A DNA stretch of 64,000 bases. It comes from an uncultured Rhodocyclaceae bacterium. GTDB lineage: Bacteria > Pseudomonadota > Gammaproteobacteria > Burkholderiales > Rhodocyclaceae. Where the stretch lies: the NCBI GenBank assembly GCA_907163075.1, contig CAJQTY010000001.1, positions 1 through 64,000 on the forward strand, given 5' to 3'. A model generated the notes under the pieces. It saw only the letters and a program-made list of their open reading frames with translations, had not been told where the DNA came from and ran no database searches. Each line of letters opens with the position of its first letter. Position 1 is the stretch's first letter. The translations under genes were made by a program, and so were the position numbers. This document shows, piece by piece, positions 19,094 to 29,567 of the stretch.

Positions 19094-19772
19094 GGGGAGT
19101 TTCCTGAGGTCATGCGATCAATCGGTGCTGTCCTGCCAGCGCCGAATTTCTATTTGGTGATCCAACATGGGAATGTGTTCGTGGTGAAAACCACAAACGG
19201 CATTTATCACCTTGATCGGGGACGGAAATTCTGTGTGAGAGGTGAGTAGACTTATCCACGGTAACAGTTGCCGGAGGGCCGATCAGACCGTAGTCATGCA
19301 GTCTAGAGGGAAAGTTTGAGGACATTTATTTGCGAGCCGCATAGAAGTGTTCGGAGTAGATGATGGCGAATTGGCATAGTGCCATTCCAATGCAACGGCC
19401 AAGTTCCAGAATATCTCACCCACGGCCCTTACACGGAGTCATCAAGTTTAGCCATGGCCGCTTCAACATTAGTTGCCCCAATTCCGATAACGCAAGTTGT
19501 ATAGCAACCCATCCGAAGAAAGATGTGGAAATTAGGTTGCCTGCAAGTTCAAATCACAACAGCGATTTCGTGACATAGATCAAGATGATTAAGGCATCAC
19601 TCCGCACCTGCCGCACTCCGCTTCGCTCGCTTGCCTCCTGGCTCGTTCGGCTTCGCCGATCCGCACCCAGGCTCTGTTCTTTTTCAAAACCAATTTTTAA
19701 GGATCAAAAGGCAAATCAAAACCAAAACCCCAAGACCAACGGCAGAGCCAAATCATTCAGCAATATAAGCCT
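19094..19772. other. 680-bp gap between the two ligase genes
   Basis: No gene is supported. Short frames on both strands lack family features. One minus-strand stretch near 19350-19430 reads like protein (LGRCIGMALCQFAIIYSEHF) but has a stop immediately before it. The segment is noticeably less GC-rich in parts than the flanks (19320-19580), as expected of inserted DNA. Confidence 0.4.
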
Positions 19773-21050
<1,278 letters not shown>

Positions 21051-22352
21051 TCAGGAGAACAAACGTCGTGTCAGCGGACTGCCGGCCGGCAGACCCTGCG
21101 CCGCCATCACCGACTGGTACTGCACGACCTGGCGGCGAATCGGTTCGAGTGCACCCTCGGAAAGCGGACGGCGATTGTCGTCGACCAGCACGCCGCGCAG
21201 CACCTCGGCGAAACGCCGCGCCAGATCGACCATCTGGTTGAATACGCGCTCGCCGTGCGCCACGCGCGGGACGTCGAGCAGGAAGGTAAGGCCATGCGTA
21301 CTCATGGTCTTCATCGATTCGGCCGAAAATCCTGGCGTTTCCTGATTGAGCAGCACGTAGAGCACATTCCCGTCGTCATCGCAGCGCACAAAGTGCCCTT
21401 CGCCATCGATCACCATGCCCGCCGCTTCGGCCAGCGCGCGCAGCTTGGTTCCGGGGAAAACCAGACCCTGGCTGATCACGTTGATGCCGATCTGGATATC
21501 GACGCTGGCGCAGAATTCGTCGAGCTTGGCGGCCGCTTCCAGGGTCGGCTGGCGCGACGGCAGGTCGGCGATGGCCGTCAGCTGATCGGCCAGGTTCTGC
21601 ATGGCGACATGGAAAACCGACAGATCGCCGCCGCCCAGCGGCCCCTTGCGGTCAACCAGCTGCAAGCCGACCCGGACCAGGCGGTATTCGCTCTGTCCAT
21701 CGTCGATGATCGGTTCCCACTCGCGCGCGAGCTCGTTGTAGCCGATCCAGTGAATGGGTTTGCGGATACGCGCCAGGGCGTCGCGTTGCGCTTCGAGTAT
21801 CTGGTACGCGGATGCCGGCTCGACGGCCTGGATCGAGGCCACATAATCGACGAGCGGAGAAAGCAGATGCACGGACTCGGGAACATCCCTGACTTCCCTG
21901 GCCTCATCAGCGACACGGGCGGAAACAGGCGCCTGCTCCGGTGGCTCGGAAACGACGCTCGCCGCCGGTGAATAAGCACGTTCGGCGCGCTCGACCACGG
22001 GCTCGCGACGCGCCACGATCGGTTCCGGAGGCTCCGGATCGAGCCGCAGCACGGGTTCGATCCGTTCGCCGTGAGCTTCCGGCGGAAGGGGATTCTCGGC
22101 GAGCAGTGACGGCGCCTCGGTTTGCGGAGCAATACGGACTTCCGGCTCGGGGTCAACGCCCTGCCCGTTGTCGCAATGGCCTGCCGCCATTTCACCCGGT
22201 TCCGCTTCGCCGAGCAGGACATCGGCGTGCCGAGCATTCAGCAGCTGTTCGGCAAGCTTGCGGTGTCTGTATTCCTGCCATTTGTTGTAGGCCACAACGC
22301 CAACGACGGCCGCGGCACCCAGTCCAAATAAGCCTATTTGCAGTTCGGTCAT
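21051..22352 (-). CDS. zipA: cell division protein ZipA-like
   Basis: ZipA anchors FtsZ to the inner membrane. The 433-residue protein has an N-terminal membrane helix (LQIGLFGLGAAAVVGVVAY) followed by basic residues. A long low-complexity linker rich in Pro, Glu and Ala covers roughly residues 60-180. The C-terminal domain contains FVRCDDDGNVLYVLLNQETP and LTFLLDVPRVAHGERVF, typical of the FtsZ-binding fold. It lies 8 bases after smc and 15 bases before the truncated ligA, the standard smc-zipA-ligA arrangement. Confidence 0.88.
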   Translation of the reverse strand: MTELQIGLFGLGAAAVVGVVAYNKWQEYRHRKLAEQLLNARHADVLLGEAEPGEMAAGHCDNGQGVDPEPEVRIAPQTEAPSLLAENPLPPEAHGERIEPVLRLDPEPPEPIVARREPVVERAERAYSPAASVVSEPPEQAPVSARVADEAREVRDVPESVHLLSPLVDYVASIQAVEPASAYQILEAQRDALARIRKPIHWIGYNELAREWEPIIDDGQSEYRLVRVGLQLVDRKGPLGGGDLSVFHVAMQNLADQLTAIADLPSRQPTLEAAAKLDEFCASVDIQIGINVISQGLVFPGTKLRALAEAAGMVIDGEGHFVRCDDDGNVLYVLLNQETPGFSAESMKTMSTHGLTFLLDVPRVAHGERVFNQMVDLARRFAEVLRGVLVDDNRRPLSEGALEPIRRQVVQYQSVMAAQGLPAGSPLTRRLFS

Positions 22353-22360
22353 GTCTTTTC

Positions 22361-25300
22361 CTAAACGATCTGCTCACGCATGCGCAACGCTTCGTCCATA
22401 TCCACTTCAACGATACGCGAAACGCCGGATTCCTGCATGGTTACGCCGACGAGTTGCTGCGCCATTTCCATGGCGATCTTGTTGTGGCTGATGAACAGAA
22501 ATTGCGTATTGAGCGACATGCGTCGCACCATCGCGCAAAAACGTTCGGTGTTGGTATCGTCCAGCGGCGCGTCCACCTCGTCAAGCAGGCAAAACGGCGC
22601 GGGGTTGAGTTGGAACATCGAAAACACCAGTGCAATCGCGGTCAAAGCCTTTTCGCCGCCGGAAAGCAAGTGAATCGTCGAATTTTTCTTGCCCGGCGGC
22701 TGCGCCATGACCTGCACGCCAGCGTCCAGAATTTCGTCGCCGGTCATGATCAGCCGGGCCTCGCCACCGCCAAAGAGGATCGGGAAGAGTTCGCCGAAGC
22801 TGCGGTTGACCGAGTCATAGGTCGTCTGCAGCAGATCGCGCGTCTCGCGGTCGATGCGGCGAATGGCATTCTCCAGCGTTTCCATGGCCTGCGTCAGGTC
22901 TTCCGACTGCGCGTCGAGGTAGCCCTTGCGTTCGCGCGCCGATTCAAGCTCGTCGAGCGCCGCCAGGTTAACGGCGCCGAGCGCCTCGATCGAGCGCTGC
23001 AGCGCCGCAATCGCGCCTTGCAGCGGCCCGGGACGCGCCCCGCCCAATTCGCCGGACAGGCTTTGCTCATCGGCCTGCGCTTCAATCAACTGTGCCGCGA
23101 GCTGGTCGACGCTGAGGCTGGCCGCCTGCTCCTTGAGTTTGAGTTCGCCGATCCGTTCACGCAGCGGTTCGAGGCTGTGCTCCAGCTTCATGCGCTGCTC
23201 TTCGAGGCCGCGCAGGCCTACCGTTGCGGCTTCCAGCGCATCGCGCACGACGGCCATGGCCTGTTCCCGCGCCACGCGGTGATCGAGCGCTTGCTGCAGC
23301 CGGGGTTCAAGATCCTCGGCCTGCATGGCCTCGGCGCTTTCCGTGCAGCGCGCCAACTCGTCGATGATGCGGGCAATCTGCTTGCGCGCAAGCTCCCGGC
23401 CATTAGTGATTTCATCGATCTTGTTGCGGCATTCGCGCTGCGAAAACTGCGCCTCGCGCAATTCACGCTCGACTGCATTGACCTGCTCGCGTTCATCGCG
23501 CAGCGCCCGTTCAGTCTGCTCGAAACGCCCCCTGGCCGCCTCCATGACCAATTGCAACTGGCGGATCTGCTCGCGCTGCGCCCCGATGGCCTCGTCGGCG
23601 ATGAACAGGCGCTCGTTCTCGCCCTCTTCCTCGGTGGCCATTTCGGCCAGACTGGCGTCGATCTGTGCCTGCCGCTCGCGGAAGCGATCCAGCGCCTGCG
23701 CCAGTTTGAGCGTTTCAACCTGAATGGCGTGCGCATGGTCCTGCAGGTCGTTAAGCTGCTTTCGCGATTCCTGGAGGGCGTCCTGGGCATCCGCCATGCG
23801 CGCTTCGATCTCGGCCAGCCGGGCGTGCTCCTGCTCGACGCGCTCCTCGCGTTGCGCGATCAGCCCGCCGAGTTCCTCGATCTCGCGCTGCCGTTCGAGC
23901 AGACCATGTTCCGCCGCGTCCGGCGCAAACAGCGTGACGCTCTGCCGGCTGACCAGATCGCCCCCCGGCGTGACGCAGCAGGCGCTGGCCGACAGGCTGG
24001 CGCGGCGCGCCAGTGCGGCGCCCAGGTCGGGCACGGCAAATACCTCGCCGAGCCAGTCGGCGAGGATGGCGGCGAGCTGCGGGTCGTCGCAGCGAATGCG
24101 CGCCAGCAGACAGTCGACGGCGCTGCCCGCCGTTGCCCCTTGAAGCGGCAGCAGCAAAGTCAGCTTGCTGCCCGGCCGGTCCTTGCTCCACGCCGGATCG
24201 GCGGCCTCCGCCGTCAGTGCGCCGAGACGTTCGCGCAAGACGGCCTCGACGGCGTCTTCCCATCCGGCCTCGACATGCAGCGATTTCCACAGCGGCGGGC
24301 GATTGTCCAGGCGGTGCCGGTGCAACCAGTCGCCCAGCTTGCCATCGCCGCGCACGCGTTTCTGCAACTGTTCCAGCGCGGCTCGACGGGCGTGGGCTTC
24401 GGCGCGTTCCTTCTGCACATGCTGCACTTCACCCAGTATCTCGCGGCGCTGCTGTTCGAGCTGCGGCAGTTCCTGCTGCTTGACAAGCAACTCGTCCTGG
24501 GCGTCGACGATGCGTTCGCGCAGTTCGGCCAGGGTTTCCTGCTTGAATTCGTATTCCGTGCTGTCGGGCACCGGCAAGGCCCCGCGCTCCTGCGCCAGGC
24601 GGTCGCGACGACCGGCGATGATCTGCAGCGAGCGTTGCGCATGACCGCGATTGGCAATTTCAACCTGCAGGCGCTGATCGGCCCGGGCCAGGTCGGCGCG
24701 CTGGCGACTGACGTCTTCCTGCGCGTTGGCGTGGGCGTCTTCGGCCAGCGGCAAACGCTCCTGCTGCGCGGCCAGCCGCATTTCGCCCTGTTCCACGCGA
24801 TCATCCGACAAGGCCGACAGTTCAAGCCAGCGCTGATGATCGGCATCGAGCTTCCCGACCTGTCCCTGCCAGTGCGTCTGGTCATCGGAAAGCTGCGCCA
24901 GGCGCGACTCATACTCGCGCTGCGATTCACGGCGATGCCGGATTTCGGCCTCGAGCCGGGCGACCTCGGCATTGGCCGCGAACAAGGCGCTTTGCGCGCT
25001 GTGCACGCCATCGCTGGCCGAAAAATGGCCTTCCCGCGCTTCCTCGAGCCGAGCCTCGGTGGCACGCAGCGCTGCATTCTGGGCTTCGAGTTCGATTGCC
25101 GCCGATTCGACTTCACGCGCCAGACGTTCGCGTTCCGCCTGCGCATCGTTACGCCGCAGCAACCACAACACGTGCTGTTTGCGTGTCAGGGCGTCGCTGT
25201 ATTCGCGATACTGCCGGGCGACGGTGGCCTGCCCTTCCAGACGCTCCATCTGCGCGCCGAGTTCCAGCCGGATGTCTTCGACGCGCGTCAGGTTTTCGCG

Positions 25301-25861
25301 CGTGTCGGCGATCCGGCTCTCGGTCTCCTTGCGTCGTTCCTTGTATTTGGTTACGCCGGCCGCCTCTTCGAGAAATACCCGCAACTCGTCGGGACGCGCC
25401 TCGATGATGCGTGAAATCGTCCCCTGTCCGATGATGGCGTAGGCGCGTGGCCCGAGTCCGGTACCGAGAAACAGGTCGGTGATGTCCTTGCGGCGAACGT
25501 GCTGGTTGTTGATGTAGTACTCGGACTGGCCGGCGCGCGTCAGCAGTCGCTTGACCGACAGCTCGGCGTATTGCGACCACTGGCCGGCAATGCGGCCGAG
25601 CGCGTTGTCGAAAACCAGTTCGACCGCCGCCCGCGACACCGGCTTGCGCCCGCCGGAGCCGTTGAAGATCACGTCCTGCATCGACTCGCCGCGCAATTCA
25701 GAGGCCTTTGACTCGCCCAGCACCCAGCGCACGGCATCGATCACGTTGGATTTTCCGCAGCCGTTCGGTCCGACCACGCCAACGAGTTGCCCAGGCAGCG
25801 AAATCGTCGTCGGGTCTACGAAGGACTTGAATCCAGCGAGTTTGAGTTTTGTCAGCCGCAT
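22361..25861 (-). CDS. smc: chromosome segregation protein SMC
   Basis: SMC is the condensin ATPase. I start it at 25861 (MRLTKLKLAGFKSFVDPT), giving 1166 residues; the frame is open to 26509 but that part is antisense to queF. Walker A is GPNGCGKSN in the N-terminal head. Long coiled coils rich in Glu, Arg and Gln flank a hinge near residues 500-650. The C-terminal head has HLLSGGEKALTAIALVFSM and LLDEVDAPLDDTN with Walker B. It is the first gene of the smc-zipA-ligA unit and diverges from queF. Confidence 0.96.
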   Translation of the reverse strand: MRLTKLKLAGFKSFVDPTTISLPGQLVGVVGPNGCGKSNVIDAVRWVLGESKASELRGESMQDVIFNGSGGRKPVSRAAVELVFDNALGRIAGQWSQYAELSVKRLLTRAGQSEYYINNQHVRRKDITDLFLGTGLGPRAYAIIGQGTISRIIEARPDELRVFLEEAAGVTKYKERRKETESRIADTRENLTRVEDIRLELGAQMERLEGQATVARQYREYSDALTRKQHVLWLLRRNDAQAERERLAREVESAAIELEAQNAALRATEARLEEAREGHFSASDGVHSAQSALFAANAEVARLEAEIRHRRESQREYESRLAQLSDDQTHWQGQVGKLDADHQRWLELSALSDDRVEQGEMRLAAQQERLPLAEDAHANAQEDVSRQRADLARADQRLQVEIANRGHAQRSLQIIAGRRDRLAQERGALPVPDSTEYEFKQETLAELRERIVDAQDELLVKQQELPQLEQQRREILGEVQHVQKERAEAHARRAALEQLQKRVRGDGKLGDWLHRHRLDNRPPLWKSLHVEAGWEDAVEAVLRERLGALTAEAADPAWSKDRPGSKLTLLLPLQGATAGSAVDCLLARIRCDDPQLAAILADWLGEVFAVPDLGAALARRASLSASACCVTPGGDLVSRQSVTLFAPDAAEHGLLERQREIEELGGLIAQREERVEQEHARLAEIEARMADAQDALQESRKQLNDLQDHAHAIQVETLKLAQALDRFRERQAQIDASLAEMATEEEGENERLFIADEAIGAQREQIRQLQLVMEAARGRFEQTERALRDEREQVNAVERELREAQFSQRECRNKIDEITNGRELARKQIARIIDELARCTESAEAMQAEDLEPRLQQALDHRVAREQAMAVVRDALEAATVGLRGLEEQRMKLEHSLEPLRERIGELKLKEQAASLSVDQLAAQLIEAQADEQSLSGELGGARPGPLQGAIAALQRSIEALGAVNLAALDELESARERKGYLDAQSEDLTQAMETLENAIRRIDRETRDLLQTTYDSVNRSFGELFPILFGGGEARLIMTGDEILDAGVQVMAQPPGKKNSTIHLLSGGEKALTAIALVFSMFQLNPAPFCLLDEVDAPLDDTNTERFCAMVRRMSLNTQFLFISHNKIAMEMAQQLVGVTMQESGVSRIVEVDMDEALRMREQIV

Positions 25862-25990
25862 GAAGTAGAACGCAGCCTGGGCGGCTGCGCGGGTCGGTAT
25901 TCGTGGAAGCAGCGTATGACGCCGCAGTGTCGCAAATGGACGCCTATAATAGCATTTTGCCAGCCTCTTACGTTTTAACCCGGAACCACC

Positions 25991-26410
25991 ATGACCACCA
26001 AACCCGCCAAGACGCTCGAAACCTTCCCCAACCCGGCCGCGCATCGCGATTTCCATATCCACATGGAGATTCCAGAGTTTACCTGTCTGTGCCCGAAAAC
26101 CGGCCAGCCTGACTTCGCCACGCTGGTTCTCGACTACATCCCGGAAAAGGCCTGTATCGAACTCAAAAGCCTGAAGCTCTATGTGTGGTCCTTCCGCAAT
26201 GAAGGCTGTTTCCACGAAGATGTCACCAACCGCATGCTTGACGACCTGGTGAAGGCCACCAAACCGCGCTTCATGCGCCTGACCGCCAGGTTCTTCGTGC
26301 GCGGCGGCATTTTTACCAATGTTGTTGCCGAGCACCGCAAGAAGGGCTGGAAACCGCAAGCGAAGGTTGAACTTGCCGAATTCTCCACCGAATCCAATAC
26401 CCGAGGCTAA
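25991..26410 (+). CDS. queF: NADPH-dependent 7-cyano-7-deazaguanine reductase QueF, short type
   Basis: QueF reduces preQ0 to preQ1 in queuosine synthesis. The 139-residue protein is the unimodular type. It has the reactive cysteine in [16 protein letters not shown], the QueF motif [16 protein letters not shown], and FHEDV with the conserved His and Asp. A TATAAT hexamer at 25945-25950 may belong to its promoter, although no clear -35 was found. It is divergent from smc and followed by the YecA-like gene 4 bases later. Confidence 0.95.
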   Translation: MTTKPAKTLETFPNPAAHRDFHIHMEIPEFTCLCPKTGQPDFATLVLDYIPEKACIELKSLKLYVWSFRNEGCFHEDVTNRMLDDLVKATKPRFMRLTARFFVRGGIFTNVVAEHRKKGWKPQAKVELAEFSTESNTRG

Positions 26411-26414
26411 GACC

Positions 26415-27137
26415 ATGAACACAGAAACCCCACTGCAGGCGCAACTTGCCGACGACCAGCTGGATCGCCTTGAAACCCTGCTCGACGATCCGGCGCTGGC
26501 CGAAGCCATGCGGCTCGATGAGATCCAGGGCTATCTATGCGCCGCCCTCTCCGGCCCACAACCGATTCCCGAAGCGGACTGGCTGGCCGATACGCTGGGC
26601 GGTGACGAGGCGCTGGAAACCGACGCCGGACGCGAAACCGCCGAACTTCTGCGCGCCTTTGCCCGCGCCCTGGAAGCCGAACTGGCCGCCGGCGAACCAC
26701 CCGTTCTCCTGCTCTACGCCAAGGACGACGATGAGAACGGCCCGAGCGACTACGTCCCCTGGTGCCAGGCCTATCTGGCCGGCGTCGACGCGGCGGAGGA
26801 GGACTGGTTCGAGTTCCTCGGCGAAGACGAAGACGACGACGAAAATGAAGAAGTCACTTACCTTGACGAACGCCTCTTCCCTTTGATGGTGCTCACTGGC
26901 GAAGCCGAAGCCGCCGCCCGCGAACACGGCGAGGACTGGGCGGAGGGCGAAGAGCGCGAGCAGGTGCGAAACGACTGCGAAGCGGAGCTGCCGCAGGCTG
27001 TCACCGACATCTACCGCTTCTGGATCGCCAAGCGCGGCACCGAAACGATCCGCCGCGAAGAACCGAAGGTCGGCCGCAACGACCCCTGCCCGTGCGGCAG
27101 CGGCAAGAAATTCAAGCAGTGCTGCGGAGCAAATTGA
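26415..27137 (+). CDS. UPF0149/YecA-family protein with SEC-C zinc motif
   Basis: The start at 26415 ([10 protein letters not shown]) gives 240 residues. The N-terminal part (residues 15-75) matches the YecA/YgfB fold: [20 protein letters not shown], then a [11 protein letters not shown] turn. The middle is strongly acidic with a run of Asp and Glu ([13 protein letters not shown]). The C-terminus is a SEC-C motif, [20 protein letters not shown], a zinc-binding tail also found at the end of SecA. Biochemical function is not established. It is probably cotranscribed with queF. Confidence 0.82.
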   Translation: MNTETPLQAQLADDQLDRLETLLDDPALAEAMRLDEIQGYLCAALSGPQPIPEADWLADTLGGDEALETDAGRETAELLRAFARALEAELAAGEPPVLLLYAKDDDENGPSDYVPWCQAYLAGVDAAEEDWFEFLGEDEDDDENEEVTYLDERLFPLMVLTGEAEAAAREHGEDWAEGEEREQVRNDCEAELPQAVTDIYRFWIAKRGTETIRREEPKVGRNDPCPCGSGKKFKQCCGAN

Positions 27138-27483
27138 AGACCGTTCCTGATCAACGGCCGGCCCGGCCCATCAACCCGACCGACCACCAGCGCCTTCCCT
27201 GGAAGCCGCATCGCCATTGGCTCCCGGGGCATCGTTCACATGACTGCCGACGATCGCCGCGGATGTGCCTCGGCGTTTCCTGCCACCCGTTTCCTTGTTC
27301 GACGATACTTGGAATGCGGTATTGTCCGCGCCGGACAAGCTGGGTAGGCTAAAAACGTAAAAAATTGTATTCCTGACCGGAATTTGATGTTTTAGCGAAC
27401 GAATCGCTTAAATCGTTATGGTACAACCGAGGTGAGAAACACTTTACGGGATTGTTGCATCACAAAACCCCGATCCTGCGTTA
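27138..27483. other. 346-bp intergenic region
   Basis: No gene is seen. The right half (27340-27480) is AT-richer than its surroundings and is the probable promoter region for the zinc-ribbon/TAXI pair, but no clear -35/-10 pair could be fixed. Confidence 0.35.
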
Positions 27484-27513
27484 ATGTTTGAAGAGGACCA
27501 CCGACTCAAAATG

Positions 27514-28323
27514 TCGTCAACACCGCTTCTGCAGTGCCTGTTCTGCAATCACCATAATCCGGCGGGTGCCAGCTTCTGCAATGCGTGCGGCTCACCAATG
27601 GATCTGCAGCCGTGCGAACAGTGTGACGCGATCGACAAGCGCACAGCAAGAAATTGCTACAAATGCGGTGCCGAGTTTGCCGTGCCGGCGGCACCTGCAC
27701 CGGACCCTGCCCTCGCCACAGAGAGCCCTGACAAGCCGCTTTCCGAGCCAGTGCTTGTCGCTGCCTACATGGCGAGAGAGGACGCCGCCCTGCCCTCGTC
27801 CGGGCTGCTGTTGCCTGAAAGCTCAAGCCGGAAATTGCCGGACCAGAGTGCAGACTCGTTCGCACCGGAGAACGGAGCCGCAGATCAACAGGCAAGCGGG
27901 TCACGACGCCTGCGGCGTGTTGCGCTCGCGGGATTGCTGTTCGCCGCGCTTGCCTTGTCGGCCTATATTTATCGCGGCCAGTCCCCGCACGTTCCGGCGC
28001 AGCCGGCGGAAATACGGCTTGCCCCGGCCCCGGGCGCCAAGCCGGCGTCCCGAGAGACCACGGAGTCGAGCACGGCAGCCCCGGTTGACGGCGCCTCGAA
28101 CCGCAAAGTCATCAGGCAAAAACTTGCGGCTAGCGTTGACGAACCGGAGAAAGAACTCTCGATCGCCCCACCGGGTGCGGGCGCGGTAACGGCCTTGCAG
28201 CCCTCGTCGGAAAGCGCTGCCGAACCAGATACCCGTGCGGATCCACCGATATTGAAAGAGTGTCCGGAGGCAGTGGCTGTACTTGGGCTCTGCAATCCCA
28301 ATTCAAAGCAGGAGAGGCCTTAG
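27514..28323 (+). CDS. zinc-ribbon single-pass membrane protein
   Basis: I prefer the ATG at 27514 (MSSTPLLQCLFCNHH); the frame is open from 27484. The N-terminus has paired CxxC motifs in two ribbons: CLFC with CNACG, then CEQC with CYKCG (residues 9-55). A long disordered region follows, then basic residues and one membrane helix (VALAGLLFAALALSAYIY near residue 140). A Pro/Ala/Ser-rich presumably periplasmic tail ends with CPEAVAVLGLCN. The next gene, one base after its stop, encodes a TAXI protein ending CSQQEKILGLCK. The pairing suggests a shared function; I do not recognise a characterised family. Confidence 0.75.
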   Translation, partial: SSTPLLQCLFCNHHNPAGASFCNACGSPMDLQPCEQCDAIDKRTARNCYKCGAEFAVPAAPAPDPALATESPDKPLSEPVLVAAYMAREDAALPSSGLLLPESSSRKLPDQSADSFAPENGAADQQASGSRRLRRVALAGLLFAALALSAYIYRGQSPHVPAQPAEIRLAPAPGAKPASRETTESSTAAPVDGASNRKVIRQKLAASVDEPEKELSIAPPGAGAVTALQPSSESAAEPDTRADPPILKECPEAVAVLGLCNPNSKQERP

Positions 28324-28324
28324 C

Positions 28325-29386
28325 ATGAAGAAAATGATTTTGTGCGCACTGATGTTGGCGGGAATGCTCGGCCACGGCACGGCGGCATTCTCCGCGGCCG
28401 AATACAAGATCGTTACGGCCTCCGAGCGCGGGACTTATATCAAGATCGGGCGCGATCTGGCGCAGTTCGTTGCGCCCGCGGCCGACATTGAACTCGAGGC
28501 GGTGCCATCGGCCGGGTCGGCCGAAAACGTTCGACGGCTGCGTTACGAACCGGGAGTGAAATTGGCCCTGGTCCAGTCTGACGTCTACCAGTCCTTCCTG
28601 GACATGGCGGCAAGCGGAAACGCCGGAGCCGGCAACATTATCCGGCCACTCAGAGTGATCATGCCGTTATACAACGAGGAGATCTACTTTATCGTGCGTT
28701 CCGACTCGGAACAGAACTATGTCCACGAGATCAGGAATGCGAAGCTCAATGCCGGCGAGTTGGGAAGCGGGACGGCGCTAACGTCGGCGACCCTCTACCG
28801 CTTGATGTTCGGCGAAGCCATGCCCGAGTCGAGCACATCCTACCTTTCCAACGAAGAGGCGCTGGCCAAGCTGGTCACGGACAAGTCTGTTGACGTGGTT
28901 GCGGTCGTCGCCGGCCAGCCTGCCAAACTGCTCGTCGACATGAAGCCCGAGGCACGCCAGCTTATCAAACTGCTTAAATTCGATCCCAACCACCCCTCCA
29001 GCAAAGGGGTTCTCAAGACCTATTTCCAGGCAACCGTGCTCGCCAGCAATTACCCAACTCTGCTCGCGGCCGATGTTTCCGGCTTGGCCGTCAAGGCATT
29101 CCTCGTCACCTACGATTTCCAGGTGAAGGGGACGGAGATGCATCTGCGGCAGATGGCGCGTTCGCTCTGCCAGAACTTCGCAACGCTGCAAGAGAAAGGC
29201 CACCCGAAGTGGCGTGAAGTAGAGCTTGCACTGCCGGATCTTGGTCGCGGATGGTTCTACTATGCGCCAACGCTGCGCGAGATTAGATCCTGCATATCCG
29301 CGGATCCGAAACTTGCCGCCAAAGCACGATCGTTGCCGGCTAAAGTGTGTTCGCAGCAGGAAAAGATTCTTGGTCTGTGCAAGTAA
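28325..29386 (+). CDS. TAXI-family solute-binding protein, orphan
   Basis: The start at 28325 gives 353 residues with a signal peptide (MILCALMLAGMLGHGTAAFS). The mature part begins YKIVTASERGTYIKIGRDLA, the usual TAXI opening (normally IxTGxxxGTYYxxGxxLA). KLALVQSDV and GSGTALTSATLYRLMFGEAM (binding-site loop) follow. TAXI proteins normally feed a TRAP membrane component, but no DctM/DctQ gene is nearby, only the zinc-ribbon membrane protein upstream. A C-terminal extension with four cysteines (RSCIS, KVCSQQ, LGLC) is unusual. It may be a ligand sensor or surface-complex part rather than a transporter subunit. Confidence 0.82.
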   Translation: MKKMILCALMLAGMLGHGTAAFSAAEYKIVTASERGTYIKIGRDLAQFVAPAADIELEAVPSAGSAENVRRLRYEPGVKLALVQSDVYQSFLDMAASGNAGAGNIIRPLRVIMPLYNEEIYFIVRSDSEQNYVHEIRNAKLNAGELGSGTALTSATLYRLMFGEAMPESSTSYLSNEEALAKLVTDKSVDVVAVVAGQPAKLLVDMKPEARQLIKLLKFDPNHPSSKGVLKTYFQATVLASNYPTLLAADVSGLAVKAFLVTYDFQVKGTEMHLRQMARSLCQNFATLQEKGHPKWREVELALPDLGRGWFYYAPTLREIRSCISADPKLAAKARSLPAKVCSQQEKILGLCK

Positions 29387-29567
29387 GGCGATGTGCTCAC
29401 GCAACGATTGCTGCTGCGCTCAATAACCGTCCGGCGCGAAAGGCTCCGGCTGGCGCATCGAAGCCTTCGCTCGGCTGGATGCGCCGCACCGGCTACCACG
29501 TCGCATGCGCCGCAAAATCCGAAACCCTTCGCTTGGATCGCCAAGGACAATGACATCCTCCGGAAAG

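Noticed and set aside
21941-25414. 1157-codon open frame on the plus strand
   Set aside because: It is antisense to smc, whose sequence is fully family-like. The frame results from high GC and codon bias and has no recognisable domain.
25862-26509. Extension of the smc frame upstream of its canonical start
   Set aside because: The extension is antisense to queF, and the family start MRLTKLKLAGFKSF is at 25861.
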